A stretch of 6,315 bases of DNA from Gammaproteobacteria bacterium. Its GTDB lineage: Bacteria > Pseudomonadota > Gammaproteobacteria > UBA12402. The DNA lies in NCBI GenBank assembly GCA_028282395.1, contig JANQHY010000022.1:1-6315 (forward strand), read 5' to 3'. This document shows positions 1 through 5,530 of this stretch, one piece after another. Positions within the stretch are counted from its first letter, which is position 1. Each line of letters opens with the position of its first letter. The notes below the pieces were generated by a model that saw only the letters and a program-made list of their open reading frames with translations, ran no database searches and was not told where the DNA came from. The position numbers and the translations under genes were made by a program.

Positions 1-543
1 ACTATCCATACCATCAGGCTGGTGGCCGCAGTGCCATTCAACAAAACCGTGCCACAATGAACGACAGGCACTGCCACTACCTAAACGTGCCAAAATAGAG
101 AGCTTATGGCGCGGTAGCTGCCAACCGAATAGTTGATCGAGTGCTTCTACTACAGCAGCAAAAGCGGAGGCTGATGATGCTACGCCGGCTGCAACCGGTA
201 TATTATTAACAGTATCAAGATGATAATGATAATTATTGTCAAAACGGAAATAGTCAAAAAATGCTCTGACCCGTTTCATAATAGGATGATCTGCTGCAAT
301 CATTTTACCATTTAGGCTAACGCTATCATGATCACTATCCGCTAAACTGAGTTGAGTAGTCGTTCCGCGATTTGCTAATGACAATGATAAACTCGGTGTA
401 ACCGGCAATCGCAATGCTTCATCACGTTTACCCCAATATTTAACCAAAGCAATATTTGATGGTGCAAATGCTTGTGCCTGCTCGTTAGCAGGCACTCTCT
501 GACAACCTGCCAGCAACTGGTTGACAACCTCATTTGCTATCAC
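1..543 (-). CDS. mvaD: Diphosphomevalonate decarboxylase, N-terminal part (runs off the left edge)
   Basis: This enzyme phosphorylates and decarboxylates mevalonate 5-diphosphate to isopentenyl diphosphate in the cytosol, the last step of the mevalonate route. The visible 181 codons carry the family hallmarks: APSNIALVKYWGKRD at residues 27-41, the phosphate-binding loop PVAAGVASSASAFAA at 116-130, and GSGSACRS at 155-162, whose Arg161 corresponds to the catalytic arginine of the family, followed by GFVEW at 166-170. The C-terminal part with the catalytic aspartate lies outside the window. The frame opens at a GTG (543-541) placed 6 bases after AGGGGG, and an in-frame TAA lies two codons upstream, so this is the longest possible start. 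It gives about 15 more residues before the first motif than is usual, so the in-frame GTG at codon 17 is an alternative. The gene overlaps the end of the upstream kinase gene by 14 bases, suggesting translational coupling. A phosphomevalonate-decarboxylase variant cannot be excluded without the C-terminus. Confidence 0.93.
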   Translation of the reverse strand, partial: MIANEVVNQLLAGCQRVPANEQAQAFAPSNIALVKYWGKRDEALRLPVTPSLSLSLANRGTTTQLSLADSDHDSVSLNGKMIAADHPIMKRVRAFFDYFRFDNNYHYHLDTVNNIPVAAGVASSASAFAAVVEALDQLFGWQLPRHKLSILARLGSGSACRSLWHGFVEWHCGHQPDGMDS

Positions 544-1492
544 AAGTTACCCCCTGCGAAGTTAGGCTAACATCAAGCTGCCTAATCCCCATTGCTCGCT
601 GACGCTCATCTCGTGGAAAACTATTTGGTGCGAGTTGGCCCAATGCGATAACGCAGTCACCTAATCCGGCACCAGAGATTTTAGCTGCCATAACACCCGG
701 CAATGCATTTAATTGTGTAACAATCTCATCCAGAGAGGCATTACTCAACTGCAACGTTGTCATTAACTTTTGCTGGTTTTTCATCTGTTGTGCAAGCTGT
801 TGCCATCCTGCAACAGCGGCTGCTTCACAACCTCGATCAGCACATTCAGCAATAGCTGTTAATTGTGAACGATATTCCTGGGGAGAATCGCGCCATAATT
901 CATTAAGATGACTCACCACTTCTGCCGTAGGAATTTTATTGCCTGAGTAGATTAATGCGATGGTAGGTAGGTGTGAATAGGATTGCGTCTGTAATGGATC
1001 ATTACGATAGCCAACCATTCCACCCAATACTGCTGCGGCGATATCGGCACCAGAGCCTAATCCTTGAACCTGACGGATAACCTGGCAACCCTGTTTAATT
1101 AATATCGTAGAGTCTAGCGGCTGTTTTAAATAGGTTCGCACGGCAGCAAGCGTAGCAACTGTGACCGCTGCTGAGGATCCTAAACCCAAATTGGCAGCAA
1201 AATTGGAAGTGATCTCTATGGACAATCCATGCGTAAGATCAGCTTGGTACTGCTTAATTGCAGCAATAACGAAAGCAAATTTCTTATTTTCTGTCAGCGT
1301 TGTAATTGTACTCTGGTAACTACCAAACACAGCAGAATTAATAATAACTTTATCATCCGTCCGCGCTGTCAATGAGAGGGTAATGCGTCGGTTAATCGCA
1401 GCAACCAACGCTTGACCTCCCTGTAGAACTGCATGCTCACCAAGCAACATAACACTACCTGGTGCAGAACATCTAATTGCTTGCTCAGACAA
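530..1492 (-). CDS. Stand-alone GHMP kinase of the mevalonate pathway (mevalonate or phosphomevalonate kinase)
   Basis: This is a cytosolic ATP-dependent GHMP-superfamily kinase expected to phosphorylate mevalonate or 5-phosphomevalonate. With the TTG start it has 320 residues, a usual family length. Motif 1 is APGSVMLLGEHAV at 10-22, motif 2 (ATP phosphate loop) is GLGSSAAVTVA at 103-113, the probable catalytic aspartate is Asp150 in GLGSGADIAA, and motif 3 is KISGAGLGDCVIAL at 271-284. GEHAV is typical of mevalonate kinases, whereas GSGAD and the GDC in motif 3 recall phosphomevalonate kinases, so the substrate is uncertain. The lysine normally present in motif 1 (APGK) is serine here. The start was set at TTG 1492 because AGGGAG stands 6 bases upstream and the overlap with the preceding gene is then 8 bases. 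The ATG at 1540 has no clear ribosome site and would overlap by 56 bases. A homologue database may call it mevalonate kinase. Confidence 0.9.
   Translation of the reverse strand: MSEQAIRCSAPGSVMLLGEHAVLQGGQALVAAINRRITLSLTARTDDKVIINSAVFGSYQSTITTLTENKKFAFVIAAIKQYQADLTHGLSIEITSNFAANLGLGSSAAVTVATLAAVRTYLKQPLDSTILIKQGCQVIRQVQGLGSGADIAAAVLGGMVGYRNDPLQTQSYSHLPTIALIYSGNKIPTAEVVSHLNELWRDSPQEYRSQLTAIAECADRGCEAAAVAGWQQLAQQMKNQQKLMTTLQLSNASLDEIVTQLNALPGVMAAKISGAGLGDCVIALGQLAPNSFPRDERQRAMGIRQLDVSLTSQGVTCDSK
550..555 (-). promoter_or_regulatory. Shine-Dalgarno of the decarboxylase GTG start
   Basis: On the minus strand AGGGGG stands 6 bases (TAACTT) before the GTG at 543. It lies inside the 3' end of the preceding kinase gene. 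It is the reason for choosing this non-ATG start; the ATG at 533-531 is in another frame. Confidence 0.6.
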
Positions 1493-3683
1493 TTTGCACT
1501 CCCTGCGCGGCAATAGAGAGTGGTTCAATGGTGTAGCCATACTGTTGGCACAGCGGCTCTATCTGTTTGCTGTCATCACAAATCACTAATACTACACCTG
1601 CATGATCGCCTCTTATTGCACCAGCGCCACATACTTTTGCTGCAGCAGAGAGTTTTTCAACTTCAGCAACAAATTTATTAACGGGTTCAGGCACAACACC
1701 AATCTGATAAAGCAGCTGATGATTTTCACTAATTAAACTTTTTATTGTTGCTTGATTGTTTTGTTGCAACGCTTGATCCAGCTGCATTGTCACCGCTTCA
1801 AACTTCTTCCAAATGGGATGATCAGCAGCAAAATTCGCTGTTACCTGCGCAACACAGTCGCCAGTTGTTACCTCAGGTTGTCCGGTATTGACTAAATACA
1901 TTGTTAGTAGAGGAAATGTCCGCGCTTCACTATTACCTTGGAAAAAATAGCGACAACCCCCATAAAGTATCGTCTGTAAATCAATCTGACTAGCCCGACC
2001 ATGCTGCAACTGTTCCGATTCATAAGCTAATGTCAACGCTTGCTGTTTATCCAACTGACAATGACGATAGTGTGATAATGCCAATTGCATACTCAGCACT
2101 GTTGCTGCCGAAGACCCCATGCCACAACCAACAGGAATAGTCGATTCGGTTTCAATTTTTACGCCATCCTGTTGCGTCACAGTTGGGGCAACATGTTCAG
2201 CAAGATGCGCAACGGCAAATTGTGCTAACTGAAAAGGCTGCTTAATCACATCGGTAATGGTTCCTTCACCATTAAGAAATTTTTGGTGCTTGCGTTTTAG
2301 TGAACTTTTCAGTTCTTTAAGCGTCTGCCAAGCAACAGATTTATGATAATTAAGATCAAGCAAATTAAATGATAGTGCGTCATCATCACGTTGACTAATT
2401 CGTGTCTCAATAAAACGGTTAACTGCTACAGCAATAGCCGGTTTACCATATACCACAGCATACTCACCAGAAAGAATTAACTTACCCGGGGCTTTGGCAC
2501 AAATAGTCGGTGCTGGCACCTTTTCATAACGACGTTTATGTGCATCAACTGCTGCTAAACGAAATTCACTGCGTCGATCACTACGCGGTAAGACTTTTGC
2601 ACTACCATCAGTAGGCAGCGCAGTGCTAAAAAACTGCTCGTACTGACTTATGCTAAGCGCTTTACGTTGCGCTAACATCTGTTGATGAGTATCACAATAG
2701 AGATGATCACGATAGCCAGGCTGGACAATACCACTAAAATATTCTGCCACACACCCCGAGCCATAACTGAAAAAACCTAGGCGTATGCCTGTCAGATCCT
2801 CTTCACTATTTTCTAATAGTGGAATAAAACTAATATAGATCGCTGCAGCGTAAGTATTACCAATCTGACGCAAATAATGTAAATTAGCCATCACTGCTGA
2901 GCGCACCTGCTCATCACTCAATTTTAATCCTTGCACTTTATGCAGCTCTTTGTGCGCCTTCTCAACTAGACGACAAACTGGCGTATGATAAAGAAAATAG
3001 TCATGCTCAGCAAAACTGCGTCCAGAACTCTCTTGATAATGTTGCCAAGTCTGTTTAAGTGCATGCAAATACATTTTTGCTGAATAGTGCCCCTCTACTA
3101 ACGCTTCATCACGATAGTTAGGTCGCCAAAAATCCATAATGTCATCACTGTACAAGCCTGTTCCTTGCTCCAGTTCTAATAAACGCGGGTCAGCACTAAC
3201 AACCATTGCGACTGCACCACACCCCTGCGATGGTTCACCGGGAGTACGCAAGCCATAACGGGCAACATCCGAAGCAACCAGTAGTACTCGACTATTGGGA
3301 TGTTGACGAATCCAGGTGGTTGCCATCTGCAAACCAAACGTGGCGCCATAACAGGCCTGCTTTAACTCTACGACGCGACAGCGCTTAGCAAGGTTGAGTA
3401 ATCCATGCAGATACATGCCCGCCGACTTTGATTGATCAATACTCGATTCGGTGGCAAATAGCACCATATCAATAGTTGAAACATCAATCCCCTCTAATAC
3501 ACGCCCTGCTGCAACCGCAGCCATGGTAATAATATCCTCATCTGGGGGCAATACTGCCATTTTGTGCTGGCCAAGACCGAGATGGTATTTTTCTACTGGT
3601 ATATCACGTGCTACAGCCAGATCAGCTAAATCGAGATAATATCCGGGAACATAGAATGCAGCACGATCAATACCGATAGTCAT
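1485..3683 (-). CDS. Fusion of HMG-CoA synthase (N-terminal) and GHMP mevalonate-type kinase (C-terminal)
   Basis: This single uninterrupted 732-residue frame joins two enzymes. Residues 1 to about 388 form a complete bacterial-type HMG-CoA synthase, which condenses acetyl-CoA with acetoacetyl-CoA. Catalytic Glu79 (ATESS), Cys111 (KQACYGAT) and His233 (YHTPV) sit at the same numbers as in the Staphylococcus aureus enzyme, which confirms the ATG at 3683. GEPSQGCGAVAMV (149-161) and FSYGSG (305-310) are further family motifs. From about residue 390, with almost no linker, a GHMP kinase follows: motif 1 APGKLILSGEYAVVYGKPA (398-416), motif 2 PVGCGMGSSAA (517-527), probable catalytic Asp568 in ASQID, and a divergent motif 3, KVCGAGAIRGDHAG (683-696). 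VYGKPAIAVAV favours mevalonate kinase, but phosphomevalonate kinase is possible. The gene starts 7 bases after HMGR ends. A longer frame beginning at TTG 3707 is unlikely. Confidence 0.93.
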   Translation of the reverse strand: MTIGIDRAAFYVPGYYLDLADLAVARDIPVEKYHLGLGQHKMAVLPPDEDIITMAAVAAGRVLEGIDVSTIDMVLFATESSIDQSKSAGMYLHGLLNLAKRCRVVELKQACYGATFGLQMATTWIRQHPNSRVLLVASDVARYGLRTPGEPSQGCGAVAMVVSADPRLLELEQGTGLYSDDIMDFWRPNYRDEALVEGHYSAKMYLHALKQTWQHYQESSGRSFAEHDYFLYHTPVCRLVEKAHKELHKVQGLKLSDEQVRSAVMANLHYLRQIGNTYAAAIYISFIPLLENSEEDLTGIRLGFFSYGSGCVAEYFSGIVQPGYRDHLYCDTHQQMLAQRKALSISQYEQFFSTALPTDGSAKVLPRSDRRSEFRLAAVDAHKRRYEKVPAPTICAKAPGKLILSGEYAVVYGKPAIAVAVNRFIETRISQRDDDALSFNLLDLNYHKSVAWQTLKELKSSLKRKHQKFLNGEGTITDVIKQPFQLAQFAVAHLAEHVAPTVTQQDGVKIETESTIPVGCGMGSSAATVLSMQLALSHYRHCQLDKQQALTLAYESEQLQHGRASQIDLQTILYGGCRYFFQGNSEARTFPLLTMYLVNTGQPEVTTGDCVAQVTANFAADHPIWKKFEAVTMQLDQALQQNNQATIKSLISENHQLLYQIGVVPEPVNKFVAEVEKLSAAAKVCGAGAIRGDHAGVVLVICDDSKQIEPLCQQYGYTIEPLSIAAQGVQIV
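1499..1504 (-). promoter_or_regulatory. Shine-Dalgarno that supports a TTG start for the stand-alone kinase
   Basis: The minus strand reads AGGGAG, six bases (TGCAAA), then TTG at 1492-1490. The TTG overlaps the TGA stop of the fusion gene within the string TTGTCTGA, a typical coupled arrangement. This argues against the ATG at 1540. Confidence 0.6.
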
Positions 3684-3690
3684 AGTAATC

Positions 3691-4725
3691 TTACCCTCGA
3701 CGCTCAAATACCTTATGTGCCCGCATCAGCTCACCCTGCTGTGTTAATGCTGCCATTAACGAGAGCTCACCACACAATACTGTTGCTGCAATAATCATTG
3801 CCAAACGACGACTATTCACACCAGGTTCCGCTGCAGAAAGGCAGCCCAACTGTTCTAAATTACGCTCGACAAAGGCAAGCTCCTTGCCATGACCCACTGT
3901 GCCAACAATAATGCTTGGCAACGTTACTGAGAAATAGAGATCATCGCCCTGCAATTCCGTATGTGTCATTCCCTGCGAGCCTTCAACAATATTCGCTGCA
4001 TCCTGCCCGGTTGCTAAATAGGTGGCCAGCAGCAGATTAGCAAAATGGGCATTGGCACTATGTAGACTGCCCGCTGCAATACTACCAATCAGGTTCTTTT
4101 TAATATGGAGATCAACCATTGCTTGCGGCGTGGTACGCAGCACCTGCTCACAGATTGTGGCAGGAATTGTCACTTCAGCAATTAGTGAGCGTCCACGACC
4201 GGAAATAGCATTGACACTACTGACTTTTTTATCAACACAGTAATTGCCACTAATACTGACATAACGTAACGCTGGCCAGGTAGCTAATAGATACTGCTGT
4301 ATATGTTGACTCGCTAATGTCACCATATTATGGCCAGCCGCATCAGCGGTAAAAAAGGTCAAGCGCACCATCAGCAAATTGCCAATAATACGCCCCTCTA
4401 TGGACGTTAGTTTAGCAAAACGGCTGCTATCGCTTACTTTCTGTTGTAGCAGTGCCTGATGCTCGGCTGTTTCAATCTCTTTTAATATTGCTGCAGCTTG
4501 CGCAGCACTACTGGCCTGCAGGGTAATAGAGCGCGTCATTCCTTCATTAAGCAAGGTAACGGTAATACCACCAGCCAACCGTGAGGCCTTGGCACCACGC
4601 TGTGTAGAGGGCCAAAGTGTCGTTTCATAGGTGGCCAGAGGTACTTTGACCTCATCATTGAACTCAGCCGCGATAATCTTTATCGGGCCGACTGACTTCA
4701 TGGGAATTGCTGCTACCTCTTTCAT
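3691..4725 (-). CDS. Hydroxymethylglutaryl-CoA reductase, class I type, soluble and compact
   Basis: The enzyme reduces HMG-CoA to mevalonate, the committed step of the pathway. With the ATG start it has 344 residues. The class I catalytic set is complete: Glu34 in ATYETTLWPS, Lys166 in GNYCVDKK, Asp242 in GQDAAN and His337 in LMRAHK. The distances Glu–Lys (132) and Lys–Asp (76) equal those of human HMGR. Other class I motifs are IPMKSVGP (7-14), SSRFAKL (100-106), DAAGHNM in the cofactor-binding region (128-134), the flap-like GRGRSLIAEVTIP (176-188) and GELSLMAAL (319-327). There is no membrane segment, and the helical N-domain that normally precedes the first motif is missing; an in-frame TAA five codons before the GTG/ATG pair rules out an extension. 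The start could also be the GTG at 4728, directly before the ATG. No strong ribosome site is visible. This is the first gene of the operon. Confidence 0.95.
   Translation of the reverse strand: MKEVAAIPMKSVGPIKIIAAEFNDEVKVPLATYETTLWPSTQRGAKASRLAGGITVTLLNEGMTRSITLQASSAAQAAAILKEIETAEHQALLQQKVSDSSRFAKLTSIEGRIIGNLLMVRLTFFTADAAGHNMVTLASQHIQQYLLATWPALRYVSISGNYCVDKKVSSVNAISGRGRSLIAEVTIPATICEQVLRTTPQAMVDLHIKKNLIGSIAAGSLHSANAHFANLLLATYLATGQDAANIVEGSQGMTHTELQGDDLYFSVTLPSIIVGTVGHGKELAFVERNLEQLGCLSAAEPGVNSRRLAMIIAATVLCGELSLMAALTQQGELMRAHKVFERRG
3694..3698 (-). promoter_or_regulatory. Shine-Dalgarno of the HMGS–kinase fusion
   Basis: GAGGG lies at the very end of the HMGR coding sequence, 10 bases before the ATG at 3683. 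The spacing is slightly long but acceptable. It selects this ATG over the TTG at 3707. Confidence 0.5.
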
Positions 4726-4727
4726 CA

Positions 4728-4756
4728 CCGCTGTTATTCGTTAGTTTTGTCAGCGG
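4728..4756. repeat. Inverted repeat over the HMGR translation start
   Basis: CCGCTG (4728-4733) and CAGCGG (4751-4756) are perfect 6-base complements separated by 17 bases. On the minus strand the second arm is CAGCGG, ending at the first base of the GTG codon just before the HMGR ATG. If transcribed, the hairpin would cover the place where a Shine-Dalgarno should be. It could equally be an operator just downstream of the promoter, or chance. Confidence 0.35.
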
Positions 4757-4757
4757 C

Positions 4758-4787
4758 ATCATAGCATAACAGCTAGTTTATATACAA
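4758..4787 (-). promoter_or_regulatory. Probable promoter of the mevalonate operon (extended -10)
   Basis: On the minus strand the -10 is TATGAT (4763-4758), preceded by TGC, which gives an extended -10. A weak -35, TTGTAT (4787-4782), lies 18 bases upstream. The predicted start is near 4751, leaving a leader of about 25 bases before the HMGR ATG. The -10 is five of six to consensus; the -35 matches only TTG. Confidence 0.5.
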
Positions 4788-4800
4788 ATCATCGATATAA

Positions 4801-4945
4801 AGAGTATGCGCTCCCTTCTCATTGTAAGCGCAGCGCAGCAACCAAGATTGAGGTCACTAGCAGCACTGGTGCTGGGTCCCGCGGACGAGTGTGTGCGGGA
4901 AGACAAAGATGATTTTTCCAACAACTCCCGCTTGGGGAAGAGAAG
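4801..4945 (-). ncRNA. Possible structured leader or small RNA upstream of the mevalonate operon
   Basis: No convincing gene lies in this stretch, but it is dense in complementary segments. Read on the minus strand, CTTCTC (4945-4940) can pair with GAGAAG (4820-4815), and AAGCG (4933-4929) with CGCTT (4830-4826), making a long-range closing stem. GCGGGA (4931-4926) can pair with TCCCGC (4900-4895), which can instead pair with a second GCGGGA (4882-4877). CAGCAC and GTGCTG around a 2-base loop form a hairpin at 4874-4861. TGCGCT (4832-4827) pairs with AGCGCA (4812-4807), followed by the U-rich TACTCTTTAT, a weak terminator-like end that competes with the closing stem. A promoter-like sequence just upstream (4957-4986) favours the minus strand, but TATAAA at 4796-4801 could serve the plus strand. 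It matches no RNA family I can recall (not 6S, SRP RNA, RNase P RNA or tmRNA). The stems are short and chance pairing is possible. Confidence 0.28.
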
Positions 4946-4956
4946 AAAACTTAATA

Positions 4957-4986
4957 AAAATAGTTATTTCTCATCAATTTGGTCAA
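4957..4986 (-). promoter_or_regulatory. Promoter-like sequence before the structured leader
   Basis: On the minus strand TTGACC (4986-4981, five of six to the -35 consensus) is followed after 18 bases by TATTTT (4962-4957, four of six to the -10). It overlaps the end of the small gene at 4964-5239 and would start RNA near 4950. Such a transcript could be a separate small RNA, or run on as a leader of about 225 bases into HMGR. Confidence 0.35.
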
Positions 4987-5239
4987 ATAGCGCCTGTATT
5001 TCTGGATTGTTCCAATGGAGGAACTTTGTCAAACCAATCGCTTTTAAAGATGGTGCAAGCATTTTTAAGGCTGCCATGGCCTGCTGTCTCTCCTCTTCTG
5101 TAGCATCGGCGGCCTCAATAATCTCTGCATTAGCTAGTGCCGCTGCCATGGTTCCTTTTCTAATAACTGTACCATCTTTTTCTGCATAACTTGCCTGATC
5201 AGGAATCATGTCTGCCGCTGTTTTAGGTTTATAACGCAT
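4964..5239 (-). CDS. Small conserved-looking protein of unknown function (91 residues)
   Basis: I do not recognise this protein. It has 91 residues, beginning MRYKPKTAADMIPDQASYAE. It has no signal peptide or membrane segment and looks soluble. The first 25 or so residues are polar, then an alanine-rich helical stretch (GTMAAALANAEIIEAA, residues 29-44) leads to an acidic segment ADATEEERQQ (44-53) and a second helical part ending in NNPEIQALFDQIDEK. The start was put at the ATG at 5239 because GAGAG lies 7 bases upstream. The longer frame back to 5299 adds about 20 residues (MNFNFCMLILSG…) that do not look like part of the protein and has no better ribosome site. It lies on the same strand as the mevalonate operon, 238 bases upstream of HMGR, so read-through into the operon is possible. 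The clean composition and ribosome site make it a probable real gene. Confidence 0.7.
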   Translation of the reverse strand: MRYKPKTAADMIPDQASYAEKDGTVIRKGTMAAALANAEIIEAADATEEERQQAMAALKMLAPSLKAIGLTKFLHWNNPEIQALFDQIDEK

Positions 5240-5392
5240 AATATTTCTCTCATTTTGCCAAACACCACTTAATATTAACATGCAAAAATTGAAATTCACT
5301 TATTTGAATCTTTTTTAGCAATTAGATAACATCAAAGTGTTAACTTAAATTCTTTATATTAATTGTAATATATTTAATAAAAATCTTACAAA
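5240..5392. other. AT-rich non-coding region between the small gene and the terminator
   Basis: No gene was found on either strand. On the plus strand there is a promoter-like pair TTGAAT (5304-5309) and TAACAT (5327-5332) with 17-base spacing, each four of six to consensus. A perfect 7-base inverted repeat with a 4-base loop, TATATTA and TAATATA, lies at 5355-5372. On the minus strand the region should hold the promoter of the small gene; only a weak candidate, TAATAT with an upstream TG, is visible near 5270-5280. Confidence 0.45.
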
Positions 5393-5423
5393 GCTCTGCT
5401 AAAAAGTTGCAGAGTACTTTTTT
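5393..5423 (+). terminator. Intrinsic terminator, plus strand
   Basis: CTCTGC (5394-5399) and GCAGAG (5409-5414) form a perfect 6-base stem, extendable by a G·U pair, with a 9-base loop. It is followed by TAC and six T residues (5418-5423). On the minus strand the tail after the stem is only CTTTG, so the orientation is plus. No plus-strand gene precedes it in the window, which suggests a small plus-strand transcript or protection of the downstream promoter from read-through. Confidence 0.7.
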
Positions 5424-5446
5424 CTTAACAATAGTGTTCATTTAGT

Positions 5447-5476
5447 TTGATTATTATGTTCAACATATGGTATACT
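5447..5476 (+). promoter_or_regulatory. Promoter of the receiver–Hpt gene
   Basis: TTGATT (5447-5452, four of six) and TATACT (5471-5476, five of six) are 18 bases apart, and TGG directly before the -10 makes it an extended -10. Transcription would start near 5483, giving a leader of about 48 bases. The spacer holds a perfect palindrome, TATGTTCAACATA (5455-5467), a possible operator. Confidence 0.65.
5455..5467. repeat. Palindrome inside the promoter spacer (possible operator)
   Basis: TATGTTCAACATA has two 6-base arms around a central C. It fits entirely between the -35 and -10 of the promoter, where a dimeric regulator would block polymerase. No specific regulator can be named. Confidence 0.4.
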
Positions 5477-5515
5477 GTACTTTCCCGTTATTAATGGAGA
5501 TGTAAGTTAAATTAC

Positions 5516-5521
5516 AAGGAG
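5516..5521 (+). promoter_or_regulatory. Shine-Dalgarno of the receiver–Hpt gene
   Basis: AAGGAG is a near-perfect ribosome binding site 9 bases before the ATG at 5531. It fixes the start of the gene. Confidence 0.75.
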
Positions 5522-5530
5522 TAAATTGCT

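Noticed and set aside
465..533. ATG at 533-531 as a decarboxylase start
   Set aside because: It is in a different frame from the conserved APSNIALVKYWGK motif.
1493..1540. ATG start at 1540 for the stand-alone kinase
   Set aside because: No Shine-Dalgarno before it and a 56-base overlap with the fusion gene; the added 16 residues do not look like the family N-terminus. Kept only as an alternative.
3206..3388. Plus-strand open frame of 60 codons
   Set aside because: Lies wholly inside the HMGS coding region on the opposite strand, has no ribosome site, and its composition is arginine/histidine-rich as expected from a shadow frame.
3451..3639. Plus-strand open frame of 62 codons
   Set aside because: Antisense to the start of HMGS, which is confirmed by catalytic residues; no recognisable protein.
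3684..3707. TTG start at 3707 for the HMGS–kinase fusion
   Set aside because: The ATG at 3683 matches the S. aureus HMGS N-terminus (MTIGID) and puts catalytic residues at 79, 111 and 233; the TTG would overlap HMGR and adds unrelated residues.
4022..4243. Plus-strand open frame of 73 codons
   Set aside because: Antisense to the conserved catalytic core of HMGR; no support of its own.
4801..4945. Known structured RNA (6S, SRP RNA, RNase P RNA, tmRNA, T-box or TPP riboswitch)
   Set aside because: None of the conserved sequence blocks of these RNAs that I can recall is present on either strand, so no family name is assigned.
4806..5189. Plus-strand open frames at 4806-5189 and 4891-5103
   Set aside because: They run antisense to the 91-residue gene and through the structured non-coding block; the proteins are low-quality and lack ribosome sites, while the minus-strand gene has one.
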